Below are positions 1-8,392 of a stretch of DNA of 64,000 bases, piece after piece. Made by a program: the position numbers and the translations under genes. Below the pieces are notes generated by a model. That model was given only the letters and a program-made list of their open reading frames with translations, was not told the origin of the DNA and ran no database searches. The DNA lies in the IMG/VR virus record IMGVR_UViG_3300028854_000020, positions 1-64,000 of that record. One strand, given 5' to 3'. Position 1 is the first letter of the stretch. Each line of letters starts with the position of its first letter. This DNA is from a virus.

Positions 1-195
1 GATCATGTCATACCACTTGATCACAATGGAACAAATAATTGGATGAATTTAGTTGGAAGTTGTCAAGTATGTAATCTTAAAAGACAGAGAAAGTGGTCAG
101 ATTATAAAATAATATCACTTATAAATCCAATTACTACAATTGGTGAAAATATAAAAATAAAAATTAAAGGTGAGGAAATCAAATGCAATATGTAG
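1..195 (+). CDS. HNH endonuclease, C-terminal part (cut by window edge)
   Basis: Frame 1 is open from the first base to TAG at 193-195. It reads DHVIPLDHNGTNNWMNLVG, then SCQVCNLKRQRK. This is the end of a classic HNH nuclease: DH catalytic pair, NLV, then CxxCN metal or structural cysteines. The N-terminus lies outside the window. The end overlaps the next start by 13 bp. It is probably a free-standing homing-type nuclease, as seen elsewhere in this window. Confidence 0.75.
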   Translation, partial: DHVIPLDHNGTNNWMNLVGSCQVCNLKRQRKWSDYKIISLINPITTIGENIKIKIKGEEIKCNM

Positions 196-605
196 AAACT
201 AATGAAGAAGTAAAAAATGAATACGTCACATCACCCGAAGAAATTTTTGCACAAGCACATTTTTATCTAGGTATGGCAACTGTGTTGGCTGAACGAGATA
301 TTCCAGAAACATTTATTATTTTTGCTAATGATGCAGAGAATACTACAGAATTAGTTACTCTAAACAATGCATCCGAAGACGTTCTTACTGAAATTGAAGA
401 AGCAATGCTTGAAAATAATTGGCGTCCATTGGCGGTTGAATTTTGTGAAAGCGATGAAGATGAATTTGACTTGATTAATTTGTGTTATTTCAGTAATCCA
501 TCTGAGGCAGATATGGTGTTAATTGATTCAATGTTTGAATCAGACGAAGAATGTTCTGAATGTCGATGTTCGGATTCAAAGAGATGCAACGGAAAGAATA
601 AATAA
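183..605 (+). CDS. Acidic hypothetical protein with C-terminal cysteine cluster
   Basis: 140 residues, strongly acidic, not recognised. Residues 1-115 look globular. The last 25 residues carry clustered cysteines (CSECRC, then C further on), a possible metal site. The ribosome site GGTGAGGAA lies 5-6 nt before ATG. It overlaps the end of the HNH gene, so the two are probably translationally coupled. Confidence 0.6.
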   Translation: MQYVETNEEVKNEYVTSPEEIFAQAHFYLGMATVLAERDIPETFIIFANDAENTTELVTLNNASEDVLTEIEEAMLENNWRPLAVEFCESDEDEFDLINLCYFSNPSEADMVLIDSMFESDEECSECRCSDSKRCNGKNK

Positions 606-625
606 ACTCAAAAAGAAAGGATATC

Positions 626-1102
626 ATGAATCAAATAAAGGCTCCAAATAAATATAATACTGATAAATTTACTATTTTTCTTGCCGGGAGCATAGATCAA
701 GGTGCGGCGGTTGACTGGCAAAATTATGTTGTTAAACATTTATCTGATTTGGATGTCACTATTCTTAATCCGCGAAGAGATAATTGGGATTCTTCGTTGG
801 AACAAACAAAAGACAATCCGAAATTTAAAGAACAGGTTTTGTGGGAACTTACAGCCATGGAAGCTGCCAATTTAATAGTGTTTGTTTTTGCAAGAGATTC
901 TAAGTCACCAATTACATTTTATGAATTGGGTAAGTTTAGTGAACAGATGGAAGTGGCTGTGTTGGTTTGTGCAGAAGAAGGCTTTTATCGTCAAGGAAAT
1001 CTTGATATTTATTGTGAATATTATAATATACCGGTTTATCATAGTATTGATAATATGCTCGTTGATCTTCGTAAAATTATAGATTCCGATTGTAGAATAT
1101 AA
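626..1102 (+). CDS. Nucleoside 2-deoxyribosyltransferase-like protein
   Basis: 158 residues. FLAGSID near residue 20 is the first strand and substrate loop of the nucleoside 2-deoxyribosyltransferase-like fold. NPRRDNWD (about 48-55) and the helix ending in ELTAMEAAN follow, then SPITFYELGKF, which matches the family's glutamate-bearing motif. The family cleaves or exchanges the base of deoxynucleosides, and phage members are thought to serve salvage. Its neighbour is a dCMP deaminase. The exact substrate is not visible. RBS AGAAAGGA precedes ATG. Confidence 0.75.
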   Translation: MNQIKAPNKYNTDKFTIFLAGSIDQGAAVDWQNYVVKHLSDLDVTILNPRRDNWDSSLEQTKDNPKFKEQVLWELTAMEAANLIVFVFARDSKSPITFYELGKFSEQMEVAVLVCAEEGFYRQGNLDIYCEYYNIPVYHSIDNMLVDLRKIIDSDCRI

Positions 1103-1112
1103 TATATAAAAG

Positions 1113-1121
1113 AATAAATAC
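1113..1121 (+). promoter_or_regulatory. Late-promoter-like motif AATAAATAC
   Basis: AATAAATAC lies 16 bp before the next start with no TTGACA upstream. The same NATAAATAC word occurs at 4730, 19252, 24889, 27266 and 48464, often before tail-type genes. It resembles the T4 late box TATAAATA. Assignment is by inference. Confidence 0.35.
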
Positions 1122-1136
1122 CATAGAGGATATGGT

Positions 1137-1721
1137 ATGCTTATTAAAGAACTTCTCATTGAACGAATTGTAAATCTGTTCAAAGCTGATGAAAAACAAA
1201 AATACGCCGATGAAGTATGGGATGTTCTTCAACAATCTTATGCTCCTATTGGTGGATTTGGAACATCTGCCACAGTTGATGAATTAATTGAAAAATCTGG
1301 TTTATGGAAATTGGTTGTGAGAAATGGAAACATTTCTGCTTTGGAAATTTATCGTGATCAATTCGGTAGAAAAGGAATTGGATTAGGAACAAACGGGACA
1401 TATCAAGGTAAAAAAGATTTAAGAATGATTATTAAAGATGGTATAAAATATAAACGTTCTTGGGCAGAAGTTAGCGGAAAACCAGAGTATATATATAAAA
1501 GATATGGAGGAATTCCAATATCTGCAACATATGCAGAATTATTAACAAAGCATCCAATAATATCTATAAATGATGATGGATATCATTATACTCGATTAAT
1601 ATATGGGGTTCCAAAAGAGAAAATTATATATGGAGTAATAAATCTATCATTACAAGATAGAGAAATGTTACGAAGCAAAGGAATAAAACTTCACGAGTTA
1701 CCACAAAATATAAAATTATAA
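1137..1721 (+). CDS. Conserved phage-type hypothetical protein
   Basis: 194 residues, no firm assignment. The VWDVLQQSYAPIGGF segment followed by LWKLVVRNGNISALEIYRDQ and a basic KYKRSWAEVSG segment recalls a family I have seen in marine myoviruses, with a GNAT-like layout, but acetyl-CoA motifs are not clear. It follows a late-promoter-like motif, so it may be expressed late. RBS is AGAGGATATGGT before ATG. Confidence 0.6.
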   Translation: MLIKELLIERIVNLFKADEKQKYADEVWDVLQQSYAPIGGFGTSATVDELIEKSGLWKLVVRNGNISALEIYRDQFGRKGIGLGTNGTYQGKKDLRMIIKDGIKYKRSWAEVSGKPEYIYKRYGGIPISATYAELLTKHPIISINDDGYHYTRLIYGVPKEKIIYGVINLSLQDREMLRSKGIKLHELPQNIKL

Positions 1722-1736
1722 AGGAAATTATATTAT

Positions 1737-2213
1737 ATGAATCATAAGAGTCCCGAATGGTGGGATATGTTTTTTCTTGGCATGGCAAAATATACTTCTC
1801 AGGCTTCAAAAGACCCATCAACAAAAGTTGGTGCAGTTATTGCAAATGGAAAACATTTAGTATCTGTTGGATTTAACGGTTTTCCAGAGGGTGTAGATGA
1901 TGATCCTGAATTATTACTTAATAAGGAATACAAATATTCAGTTATAATTCATGGAGAAATTAATGCTATTCTTGCTACAAATTCAATACTACTTGGCACC
2001 TGCTTGTATACTTTTCCATTCATGCCCTGTTCACGATGTGCGTCAATAATTATCCAAAAAGGAATTAAACGAATAGTATCGGTTAAAAATGATAATCCAA
2101 GATGGGGCGCTGACCAGATTTCTATGGATAATTTCAAGAAAGCTGGCGTAGAACTCGTTATATATGATGAACTTATAGAACTTTCAGAATTTGACAAACA
2201 CACTAAGATATAG
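1737..2213 (+). CDS. Deoxycytidylate (dCMP) deaminase
   Basis: 158 residues, full length for the phage family. It converts dCMP to dUMP for dTTP synthesis. The zinc site is visible: HGEINA (His ligand plus catalytic Glu) near residue 72 and PCSRC near 98. N-terminal STKVGAVIA and GFNGFPEGV are the substrate-facing motifs of this family. RBS AAAGGAAATTAT precedes ATG. It lies with the deoxyribosyltransferase-like gene and a ribonucleotide reductase, as a dNTP supply set. Confidence 0.9.
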   Translation: MNHKSPEWWDMFFLGMAKYTSQASKDPSTKVGAVIANGKHLVSVGFNGFPEGVDDDPELLLNKEYKYSVIIHGEINAILATNSILLGTCLYTFPFMPCSRCASIIIQKGIKRIVSVKNDNPRWGADQISMDNFKKAGVELVIYDELIELSEFDKHTKI

Positions 2214-2219
2214 TATACT
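2191..2219 (+). promoter_or_regulatory. Sigma-70 promoter
   Basis: TTGACA at 2191-2196 and TATACT at 2214-2219, spacer 17. It lies inside the 3' end of the dCMP deaminase gene and drives the esterase gene at 2240. Confidence 0.8.
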
Positions 2220-2239
2220 TAAATAGTGAGAGGAAATTG

Positions 2240-2770
2240 ATGAAGATAATTTATACACATGGATTTCGTAGCCAAGGCAATAGCTTTAAGAGCGTTGCTC
2301 TTCGTGAGCGTTTTGGAGATGATAACGTTGTGTATCCTGATCTTCCGACAAATGCTGACGCAACCGAAGCTATTCTTGATAAGATCGTAAAGGAAAATAC
2401 AAATTTTCCAATTGTTTTTGTTGGAACCAGTCTTGGTGGATTTTGGGCAAATTATATAGCTCAGAAATATGATATTCCTTGTGTCATTGTTAATCCATGC
2501 TTTAAGCCAAGTATATCTTTGAAGAAGTATGGTGAAAATGTTGATGGTTATGCGCAGCGCGAAGTATGGTTGGAAAACAACACAAATGGAAATCTGATAA
2601 GTCTGTTTGTTGCCAAGAATGATACAGTGTTATCAGCAAAGGAAATGTTGGCGGCATATCCTCATACTGCATCTACTACAATTCTAAAGGACGGTGGTCA
2701 TAGATTTGATATTCATTGGAATCTTGTTGTAGATAAGGTTTCGGAGATTGTCAAGTTCAAAGAAGAATAA
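2240..2770 (+). CDS. YqiA/YcfP-type alpha/beta hydrolase (putative esterase)
   Basis: 176 residues. YTHGFRSQGNS near the N-terminus is the oxyanion-loop region, GTSLGGFWA carries the nucleophile Ser, and DGGHRF near the end supplies the His. The layout and length match the UPF0227 YqiA/YcfP esterases. ATG at 2240 is preferred over TTG at 2237, because GAGAGGA ends 5 nt before it. It has its own promoter at 2191-2219. The substrate is unknown. Confidence 0.75.
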   Translation: MKIIYTHGFRSQGNSFKSVALRERFGDDNVVYPDLPTNADATEAILDKIVKENTNFPIVFVGTSLGGFWANYIAQKYDIPCVIVNPCFKPSISLKKYGENVDGYAQREVWLENNTNGNLISLFVAKNDTVLSAKEMLAAYPHTASTTILKDGGHRFDIHWNLVVDKVSEIVKFKEE

Positions 2771-2816
2771 TAATTTTAAGTCTTTGAAAATAAAGGGCTT
2801 AGGATTGTTGTTTTTG

Positions 2817-2845
2817 TTGACATTTAACCAAATTTTTGATATACT
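2817..2845 (+). promoter_or_regulatory. Sigma-70 promoter
   Basis: TTGACA at 2817-2822 and TATACT at 2840-2845, spacer 17, in the only real gap before the ArgRS-like gene. Confidence 0.85.
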
Positions 2846-2872
2846 AAAAGAGTAAGACAAGGAGAATTTGAA

Positions 2873-4030
2873 ATGAAACCAATGCCAGAGCATATCGGAG
2901 TCGGAATTACAGCAATGACTTCGTTGGAGTGCTTAGGCTCATTTAAACATGAATCTATAGGCATTTATCACAATTATTTTGTTACTGAAACTGCATGGGA
3001 CTGGCCCAGCAAACCTAAACCTTCTAACATTGTTTTAGATGGTTTCTCCCCTAATCTAAATAAAGAATTACACATCGGCCATTTAAAAAATTTGGTCATT
3101 GCTTCTGCTTTAACAAATATTACATCTGCTTCACCTGTTGCAATGTTAGGCGCAGCAAATGGAATAAACAATGGAGCGATGGAAGCATATAAAAAATGGT
3201 GTAATCTTGCAAACTACCATCCAAAAATTTATCTTGATATAGAACTCCCTGCGCCATCAGAAAATCTTTATGATGGAGTTTCTGAATATGCAGGTTGTAA
3301 AATGTTCAACAATGTTGTAATTTACAAGTCTACAGGCGCAAGCACATATGCAGCGCACGATTTAAGTTTTGCTAAACTTGTTGCGCCCGATTTTTATTTG
3401 ACTGGACAAGAACAAAAAGAACATTTTTCTAATTTGGGTTTGGGAACGAAGCATCTTCCAATGGGTTTGGTTCTTGGTAAAGATGGTTCTAAAATGAAAA
3501 GTACAATTAAAAAAGATGGAGATATTGCTAACGGAATTACTGCGCAAGAATTAATTGATGAAATTTCAAAAATAATTAAACCAACACCCGATCCAATGGC
3601 TTTAATTTGGAATGTACTGGCATGGCAGTTTAATTCTGCTTCCGTGAGCAAAAATACTATTTTGGATATAGAAAATTGGTGTAAAATTACAAGTCCGGGT
3701 ATTTATATTAGTTATACTTTTGCTAAAATTCAAAAAGCATTGAGTTTTGCAAAAATAATGGGAGATAAAAATCAATTAAGTTTGGATGATGCTAAACTTT
3801 GTGGGTTTGCAAGTTATTTTCATTATTATTTGAATAAAGCAATTGAAAATAATGAACCATATTATATTGCACAATTTGCATTGTCATTATCAAAAAAATT
3901 ATCTGAGATATATGATAAAAAATCTATTAAGGATGGCACTGCTAGTTTTATATTTTCTGTGAACTATTCGCTAGACATATTGAAGCAATGTATGATATTA
4001 TTAGGAATGAATGTTTTGAAAGAGATTTGA
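2873..4030 (+). CDS. Arginyl-tRNA synthetase-like protein (shortened class I synthetase)
   Basis: 385 residues against about 550-600 for bacterial ArgRS. The HIGH signature is seen as SPNLNKELHIGHLKN (HIGH at 67-70). An ArgRS-like STYAAHDLSFAKL is at about 157-169, a KMSKS-like GSKMKS at 205-210, and a C-terminal SPGIYISYTFAKIQKAL (274-290) matches the start of the ArgRS anticodon-binding DALR region. The N-terminal tRNA-binding domain and part of the C-terminal domain are missing or reduced. It has its own promoter and RBS AAGGAG, and is followed at once by an RNA ligase gene. It may charge phage tRNA-Arg (two are encoded here) or have another role such as tRNA binding. Confidence 0.8.
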   Translation: MKPMPEHIGVGITAMTSLECLGSFKHESIGIYHNYFVTETAWDWPSKPKPSNIVLDGFSPNLNKELHIGHLKNLVIASALTNITSASPVAMLGAANGINNGAMEAYKKWCNLANYHPKIYLDIELPAPSENLYDGVSEYAGCKMFNNVVIYKSTGASTYAAHDLSFAKLVAPDFYLTGQEQKEHFSNLGLGTKHLPMGLVLGKDGSKMKSTIKKDGDIANGITAQELIDEISKIIKPTPDPMALIWNVLAWQFNSASVSKNTILDIENWCKITSPGIYISYTFAKIQKALSFAKIMGDKNQLSLDDAKLCGFASYFHYYLNKAIENNEPYYIAQFALSLSKKLSEIYDKKSIKDGTASFIFSVNYSLDILKQCMILLGMNVLKEI

Positions 4031-4031
4031 T

Positions 4032-4682
4032 ATGAAACAACCAATTCACAAATTATATAAATATCCACGCTCTCTGCATTTACCCAATAGCCAAGGTATT
4101 ACATCCGATGATAAGGTTTTGTCGCAAGACATTGTTGATTCGTGGAATTGGGAGGTTGTTATTTCAGAAAAAAGAGACGGAGAAAATTTTTCTTTATATT
4201 CAGATTATTTCCATGCTCGTAGTTTGAATTTTGAACCTCATCCAAGCAGAAATAGAATTGCCGCGCTTCATTCTCGGATAGCTTATCAAATACCGACTAA
4301 TTTTAGAATCTGCGGAGAAAATTTAACAGCAGTTCATTCAATAAAATATTGCAATCTCAAAGAAATTTTTGAGGTCTTTGGTATATGGAATGAGGAACAA
4401 TGTTTATCTTGGGATGATACAGTTATTTTTGCTAATCTTTTAAATTTGCCAACTGTTCCTATTTTATATCAAGGAATTTGGGGAGAATCTGTAGCAAAAT
4501 CAATTGTAGAAACATTAGATACATCAAAACAAGAAGGTTTTGTTGTTAGACCAACCCGCGCATTTTATTTAAATGAGTTTAATAGTGTAGTTGGGAAATG
4601 GGTAAGACATAATCATGTAATATCAACGTCACATTGGATTCGCCAAAAAATAGAATACAATGAGCTATCTTCTGTGCTATAA
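4032..4682 (+). CDS. RNA ligase (Rnl2/DraRnl-like nucleotidyltransferase fold)
   Basis: 216 residues, a minimal ATP-dependent RNA ligase. Nucleotidyltransferase motifs appear in order: motif I SEKRDGEN with the adenylated Lys47, FRICGENL near 91-98, motif III EIFEVFGIW, motif IV EGFVVRP and motif V GKWVR. It would seal RNA nicks. There is only 1 nt between the ArgRS-like stop and this ATG, so the two are translationally coupled; this suggests joint work on cleaved tRNA. A second, Rnl1-type ligase is at 31540. Confidence 0.85.
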   Translation: MKQPIHKLYKYPRSLHLPNSQGITSDDKVLSQDIVDSWNWEVVISEKRDGENFSLYSDYFHARSLNFEPHPSRNRIAALHSRIAYQIPTNFRICGENLTAVHSIKYCNLKEIFEVFGIWNEEQCLSWDDTVIFANLLNLPTVPILYQGIWGESVAKSIVETLDTSKQEGFVVRPTRAFYLNEFNSVVGKWVRHNHVISTSHWIRQKIEYNELSSVL

Positions 4683-4729
4683 TAGTTACATCATGAACGA
4701 AATTAAGAGCACGTTTAATAAGTCAAAAG

Positions 4730-4738
4730 CATAAATAC
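4730..4738 (+). promoter_or_regulatory. Late-promoter-like motif CATAAATAC
   Basis: CATAAATAC in the gap upstream of the ribonucleotide reductase gene. The same word occurs at 19252. A hairpin with a T-run lies between it and the reductase, so a role in nrdJ expression is uncertain. Confidence 0.25.
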
Positions 4739-4754
4739 AGAGTAACACCATCGC

Positions 4755-4780
4755 GCCTGATTCAAAGTCAGGCCATTTTT
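4755..4780 (+). terminator. Rho-independent terminator
   Basis: GCCTGA (4755-4760), 7-nt loop and TCAGGC (4768-4773), then CATTTTT. It ends the ArgRS-like/RNA ligase unit before the reductase gene. Confidence 0.7.
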
Positions 4781-4806
4781 ATCTTATATTACAGAGGAAT
4801 ATTAAA

Positions 4807-7395
4807 TTGAATAATTCAGCAACAGATAAGTTACCACGCCCATCACAAACAACTATTTTTCAAGACCCATTTAGCGAGGAAGTTTGGAAAAAAACATATA
4901 AAGATTATAAAGATACTGACATTAATGATACATTTTGGAGAGTATCCGATGCTATTGCAAGTGTTGAAATTACAGAAGCATTACGAAATGAATGGCGCAT
5001 CAAATTTTATGAAATGATGACAGATTTTTGTGTATTGCCCGGTGGGAGAATTCTTGCCAATGCTGGAACAGAATTTAAAGGAACAACACTTATTAATTGT
5101 TTTACAGACCCAAAAGTAAAATATGATGAAGATAGTATGGTTGGTATTTTAGAATCATTAAGATATCAATCATTAACATTAAAATCAGAAGGTGGTTGGG
5201 GGAAAAATTTCTCGGCACTTAGACCACGTGGCGGATTTATTAAAGGTATTGGTGTTGAAACACCCGGCGCAGTAAAATTTATGGAATTGTTCGACAAGAG
5301 TAGTGAAATTATTACTGCTGGTTCTGGAACAAAATCTTTAAATAAAAAATCTAAAGGTAAAATTCGCAAAGGGGCCATGATGGGAATTTTAGATTGTTCC
5401 CACCCAGATATTATAGAATTTATTACAGCTAAACAAACTCCCGGAAGACTTTCAAAATTTAATGTTAGTATAAATTGCACAGATGCGTTTATGGATAAAG
5501 TTTTGATCGTTGAAAAACTTAAAAAAGAAAAAGCACCACAAGAAGTAATTGATTTAATAACTTGGGATTTAGTATTTCCAGATACAACACATACTGCGTA
5601 TAAATCTGAATGGCATGGAATTTTAAATGATTGGGTATCCAGTGGATATCCCATAAAAATTTATAAAACAGTAAAAGTTGAATGGTTATGGAATTTAATA
5701 ACACAAAGCACATACAATAGAAATGAACCGGGTATTTTATTCTTAGAAAGAGCTAATAAATTTCATACTTTAAATTATCATGATACTATTATTGCAAGTA
5801 ATCCATGTGCAGAGCAGATTATGTCATATGCAGGAACTTGTACATTGGGAACATTGAATTTAACTCAGTTTGTAAATAAAAATAGAACAGGTTTTGATAT
5901 AGAAAAAATTAAAAAATATACTTCATATTTAGTTCGTTTTCTTGATAATGTAGATTCTTATAGTGATGCTCCATTACCCGAATATATTGAATCCTTGCGA
6001 AAAAAGAGGCGTATTGGATGTGGTTTAATGGGATGGGGAAGTGCATTGTTTATGTTAAAGGTTAGATTTTCTTCATCAGAAGCAAAGAAGTTACAATATG
6101 AAGTTTTAAAAGCATTTACTTTATCTGGTGTTGAAGCATCAATTGATCTTGCAGAAGAAAAGGGGATGTTTGAATTATGTGATCCTGAAAAGCATTATTT
6201 AAGTCCGTATTGGGATAACATTGATTTACCAATAACATTAAGAAATAGAATGCGCAAACATGGTATTCGTAATAGTTCATTATTCTCAATGCAACCGAAT
6301 GGAAACAGTTCAGTTTTAGCAAATATTATCAGTGGTGGCATTGAACCAATTTTCCTACCAGAATATATTAGAACTGTTATTGTTGGTGAAACACCAGATC
6401 ATATTATTGATGTAGCACCCAATTGGAATCATGGAGATTTTGTTGAAACTGATATGTTTAAATTTATTCAAGAAGGGGATGAACAAATTCTTAAAGGAAC
6501 TGATAAATTTGGAATAGTTTATAAAATTGATAAAAATCGTGGAATGACAAAAGAAGTATTGTGTCAAGATTATGGTGTTAGATATTTAAGTGCAATAGGA
6601 GAATGGAATCCTATTGCAGATTGGGCAATAACTACAGAAAAATTATCAGTTGATGAACATATTTCCGATCTTAAAGGATTTGCAAAAGAAGTAGATTCTG
6701 CTTGCAGTAAAACTATTAATATTCCAAATGATTATTCTTTTGAAGATTTTAAAAATATATATTTAGATGCTTATAATACTGGTTATATAAAAGGATGCAC
6801 AACTTATAGAGCAGCTACAATGTCTTCTGTATTATCTGCTGTTGCCAGCAAAGATGTTGATGAAGAAGTTATTTTAACTGATATTCAAATGCCAGATTCT
6901 AGTCTTGCAGAAGTTAAAGTTTTACGAGATTATGAGGGCGGAAGTAGTAGAAAATGGTATGTAACTCTCACTCTTAACGACAATAAGGCTCCAATTGCAT
7001 TATTTGTTCAAACTAACGCTATGGAAAAATCAGTTACTACCAATGATGCTGTAGAAAAATTGATTGCTTTGGCAAGAATTAAAGGAATTCCTGAAAAATT
7101 TGTTCAAGGAACTATTGATAAATCATTAAATGATAATAATAGCACAAAGATTGCACGAACAATTGGTTTACTGCTTCGTCACGGCGTTCATATTAAAAAT
7201 GTTGTGGCAGAAATTGATAAGGTTGAAGGTGTTACCTTTTCCAGCTTTTTATTTCATATTAAAAAGCTACTTTGTGGATTTGTTAATGATGGAACAAAAA
7301 TTGAGGGTATAAAATGTTCGGAGTGCTCCGGTCAGTTAATTTATGAGAGTGGATGCCAACGATGTGTAAATTGTAGTAATTCAAAATGTGGATAA
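4807..7395 (+). CDS. nrdJ: Adenosylcobalamin-dependent (class II) ribonucleotide reductase
   Basis: 862 residues with a TTG start behind RBS AGAGGAAT. It reduces ribonucleotides to deoxyribonucleotides using a B12 radical, independent of oxygen and of a NrdB subunit. Visible landmarks are Cys98 (LINCFTDP, redox pair partner), NPCAEQ at 332-337 with the radical Cys334, Cys345 in GTCTLGTLNL, a C-terminal KGCTTYR segment, and a terminal zinc-ribbon-like cysteine cluster (CSEC, CQRC, CSNSKC) typical of NrdJ. The family usually reads NPCGEQ; here Ala replaces Gly. It depends on host cobalamin. A palindromic terminator follows. Confidence 0.92.
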   Translation: MNNSATDKLPRPSQTTIFQDPFSEEVWKKTYKDYKDTDINDTFWRVSDAIASVEITEALRNEWRIKFYEMMTDFCVLPGGRILANAGTEFKGTTLINCFTDPKVKYDEDSMVGILESLRYQSLTLKSEGGWGKNFSALRPRGGFIKGIGVETPGAVKFMELFDKSSEIITAGSGTKSLNKKSKGKIRKGAMMGILDCSHPDIIEFITAKQTPGRLSKFNVSINCTDAFMDKVLIVEKLKKEKAPQEVIDLITWDLVFPDTTHTAYKSEWHGILNDWVSSGYPIKIYKTVKVEWLWNLITQSTYNRNEPGILFLERANKFHTLNYHDTIIASNPCAEQIMSYAGTCTLGTLNLTQFVNKNRTGFDIEKIKKYTSYLVRFLDNVDSYSDAPLPEYIESLRKKRRIGCGLMGWGSALFMLKVRFSSSEAKKLQYEVLKAFTLSGVEASIDLAEEKGMFELCDPEKHYLSPYWDNIDLPITLRNRMRKHGIRNSSLFSMQPNGNSSVLANIISGGIEPIFLPEYIRTVIVGETPDHIIDVAPNWNHGDFVETDMFKFIQEGDEQILKGTDKFGIVYKIDKNRGMTKEVLCQDYGVRYLSAIGEWNPIADWAITTEKLSVDEHISDLKGFAKEVDSACSKTINIPNDYSFEDFKNIYLDAYNTGYIKGCTTYRAATMSSVLSAVASKDVDEEVILTDIQMPDSSLAEVKVLRDYEGGSSRKWYVTLTLNDNKAPIALFVQTNAMEKSVTTNDAVEKLIALARIKGIPEKFVQGTIDKSLNDNNSTKIARTIGLLLRHGVHIKNVVAEIDKVEGVTFSSFLFHIKKLLCGFVNDGTKIEGIKCSECSGQLIYESGCQRCVNCSNSKCG

Positions 7396-7413
7396 AACAA
7401 TATCAACCAAATT

Positions 7414-7441
7414 AAAAAGACCAGACTAGTCTGGTCTTTTT
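7414..7441. terminator. Bidirectional terminator (perfect 28-bp palindrome)
   Basis: A perfect inverted repeat of 14+14 bases (core GACCAGAC/GTCTGGTC) flanked by A-run and T-run. It sits between nrdJ (plus) and the convergent minus-strand operon and can stop transcription from both sides. Confidence 0.9.
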
Positions 7442-7458
7442 ATTGCTATAACTAATCA

Positions 7459-7692
7459 TTAAGATATTAAATCATCATTCCATAATTGATCCATTAATTG
7501 CCAATTGTCACGAAACATGTAATAATCTTTGTCGTGACCACTACGATCAAATCCATCATCATCATATCCATATGAATCATATCCTTCTATGTCATAGATA
7601 TCTTCTTCGTTTTTACAATTTTCTCGAAACCAATTTTCGTTTTCTTCATATAAATTACTAACAGTTGGTGAATAATCTTCTTCGTTAAACAT
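7459..7692 (-). CDS. Acidic Tyr/Asp-rich hypothetical protein
   Basis: 77 residues, very acidic with many Tyr and Asp (YDSYGYDDDGFD). It is not recognised. A strong RBS AGGAGG is placed 8-9 nt before ATG. It is the last gene of the minus-strand operon that starts at 8853. Confidence 0.65.
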   Translation of the reverse strand: MFNEEDYSPTVSNLYEENENWFRENCKNEEDIYDIEGYDSYGYDDDGFDRSGHDKDYYMFRDNWQLMDQLWNDDLIS

Positions 7693-7717
7693 ATTATGAT
7701 TCCTCCTATGATTTAAT

Positions 7718-7936
7718 TCACTGTTCTAACAAATGCACCATTACGTAATGCGAGTTTATTTTGGCCATTGGTGTTGTTTTGGGTAATATGGTGTTATATT
7801 TATATTTACCACATTTTTCGAGTGATATTGTTATATTATTAATTTTAGCAACCCGGAACAAATCTAGATAATTGCTTAATATTGATATAACAACATAATC
7901 ATCGATATTTATCTCTTGTCCAATAATATCTTTCAT
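7718..7936 (-). CDS. Small GDYV-domain protein with LLEQ tail
   Basis: 72 residues: N-terminal MKDIIGQEINIDDYVV and C-terminal YVMVHLLEQ. It is a close relative of the 9297 protein and a member of the large family of tiny proteins described in the findings (SH3-like GDxV start, xxMLxxLE end). RBS GGAG precedes ATG. It overlaps the upstream gene by 4 bp (ATGA), so it is translationally coupled. Confidence 0.65.
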   Translation of the reverse strand: MKDIIGQEINIDDYVVISILSNYLDLFRVAKINNITISLEKCGKYKYNTILPKTTPMAKINSHYVMVHLLEQ

Positions 7937-8181
7937 TGTGGCTCCATATCATAGGCATCTACCAGTTCACTTGGTCGTGGTTTTGCATAATTTTTCCAAA
8001 TTAATCTGTTATCATTAGCTATTTGATAATCTGGAAGACAATAATAATCATTGTTCAATTCATGCCGCCAACAAGGAATTCGTGCAACATAATCTCGTTT
8101 TAATCGTTGGCCACAATTTTGGCATAGAACAATCATGCCAAGTTTTTCAGCCATTAATTCAGTATCGGGAATATTATTCAT
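7933..8181 (-). CDS. Zinc-finger-like protein, paralogue 3 of the minus operon
   Basis: 82 residues from ATG at 8181; an upstream ATG at 8202 is also in frame. NIPDTELMAEKLGMIVLCQN aligns with NIPDSYLMGEMFGVFSLCIH in the next gene, which is why 8181 is chosen. CxxC near residue 25 and further Cys/His suggest a small zinc-binding fold. Function is unknown. Confidence 0.55.
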   Translation of the reverse strand: MNNIPDTELMAEKLGMIVLCQNCGQRLKRDYVARIPCWRHELNNDYYCLPDYQIANDNRLIWKNYAKPRPSELVDAYDMEPQ

Positions 8182-8392
8182 ATATTCTTTTCGGCCTCGC
8201 ATAACACGGAATTAAACTTGGAGTATTTACAGGACAATAATATTTACCTGTTTCTTGATGAAGCCAAATAGATTCTGATGAAGTTTCTATTTTATGAATA
8301 GGGTGAGAACAATGAATACATAGAGAAAATACACCAAACATTTCACCCATCAAATATGAATCTGGAATATTAATATTCTGGTTCTGTTCCAT
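8174..8392 (-). CDS. Zinc-finger-like protein, paralogue 2 of the minus operon
   Basis: 72 residues. ATG at 8392 has RBS GGTGG 5 nt upstream and gives an N-terminus like its paralogue (NIPDSYLMGE). It contains CIHC, then H and a C-terminal YYCP. It overlaps both neighbours, a compact coupled operon. Function is unknown. Confidence 0.55.
   Translation of the reverse strand: MEQNQNINIPDSYLMGEMFGVFSLCIHCSHPIHKIETSSESIWLHQETGKYYCPVNTPSLIPCYARPKRIYE

Noticed and set aside
4678-4683. TATAAT at the end of the RNA ligase gene with a 13-codon ORF after it
   Set aside because: No acceptable -35 box at 16-18 bp and the ORF is too short to support.
5166-5654. 162-codon minus-strand frame inside nrdJ
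   Set aside because: Lies fully within a clear enzyme gene; antisense shadow.
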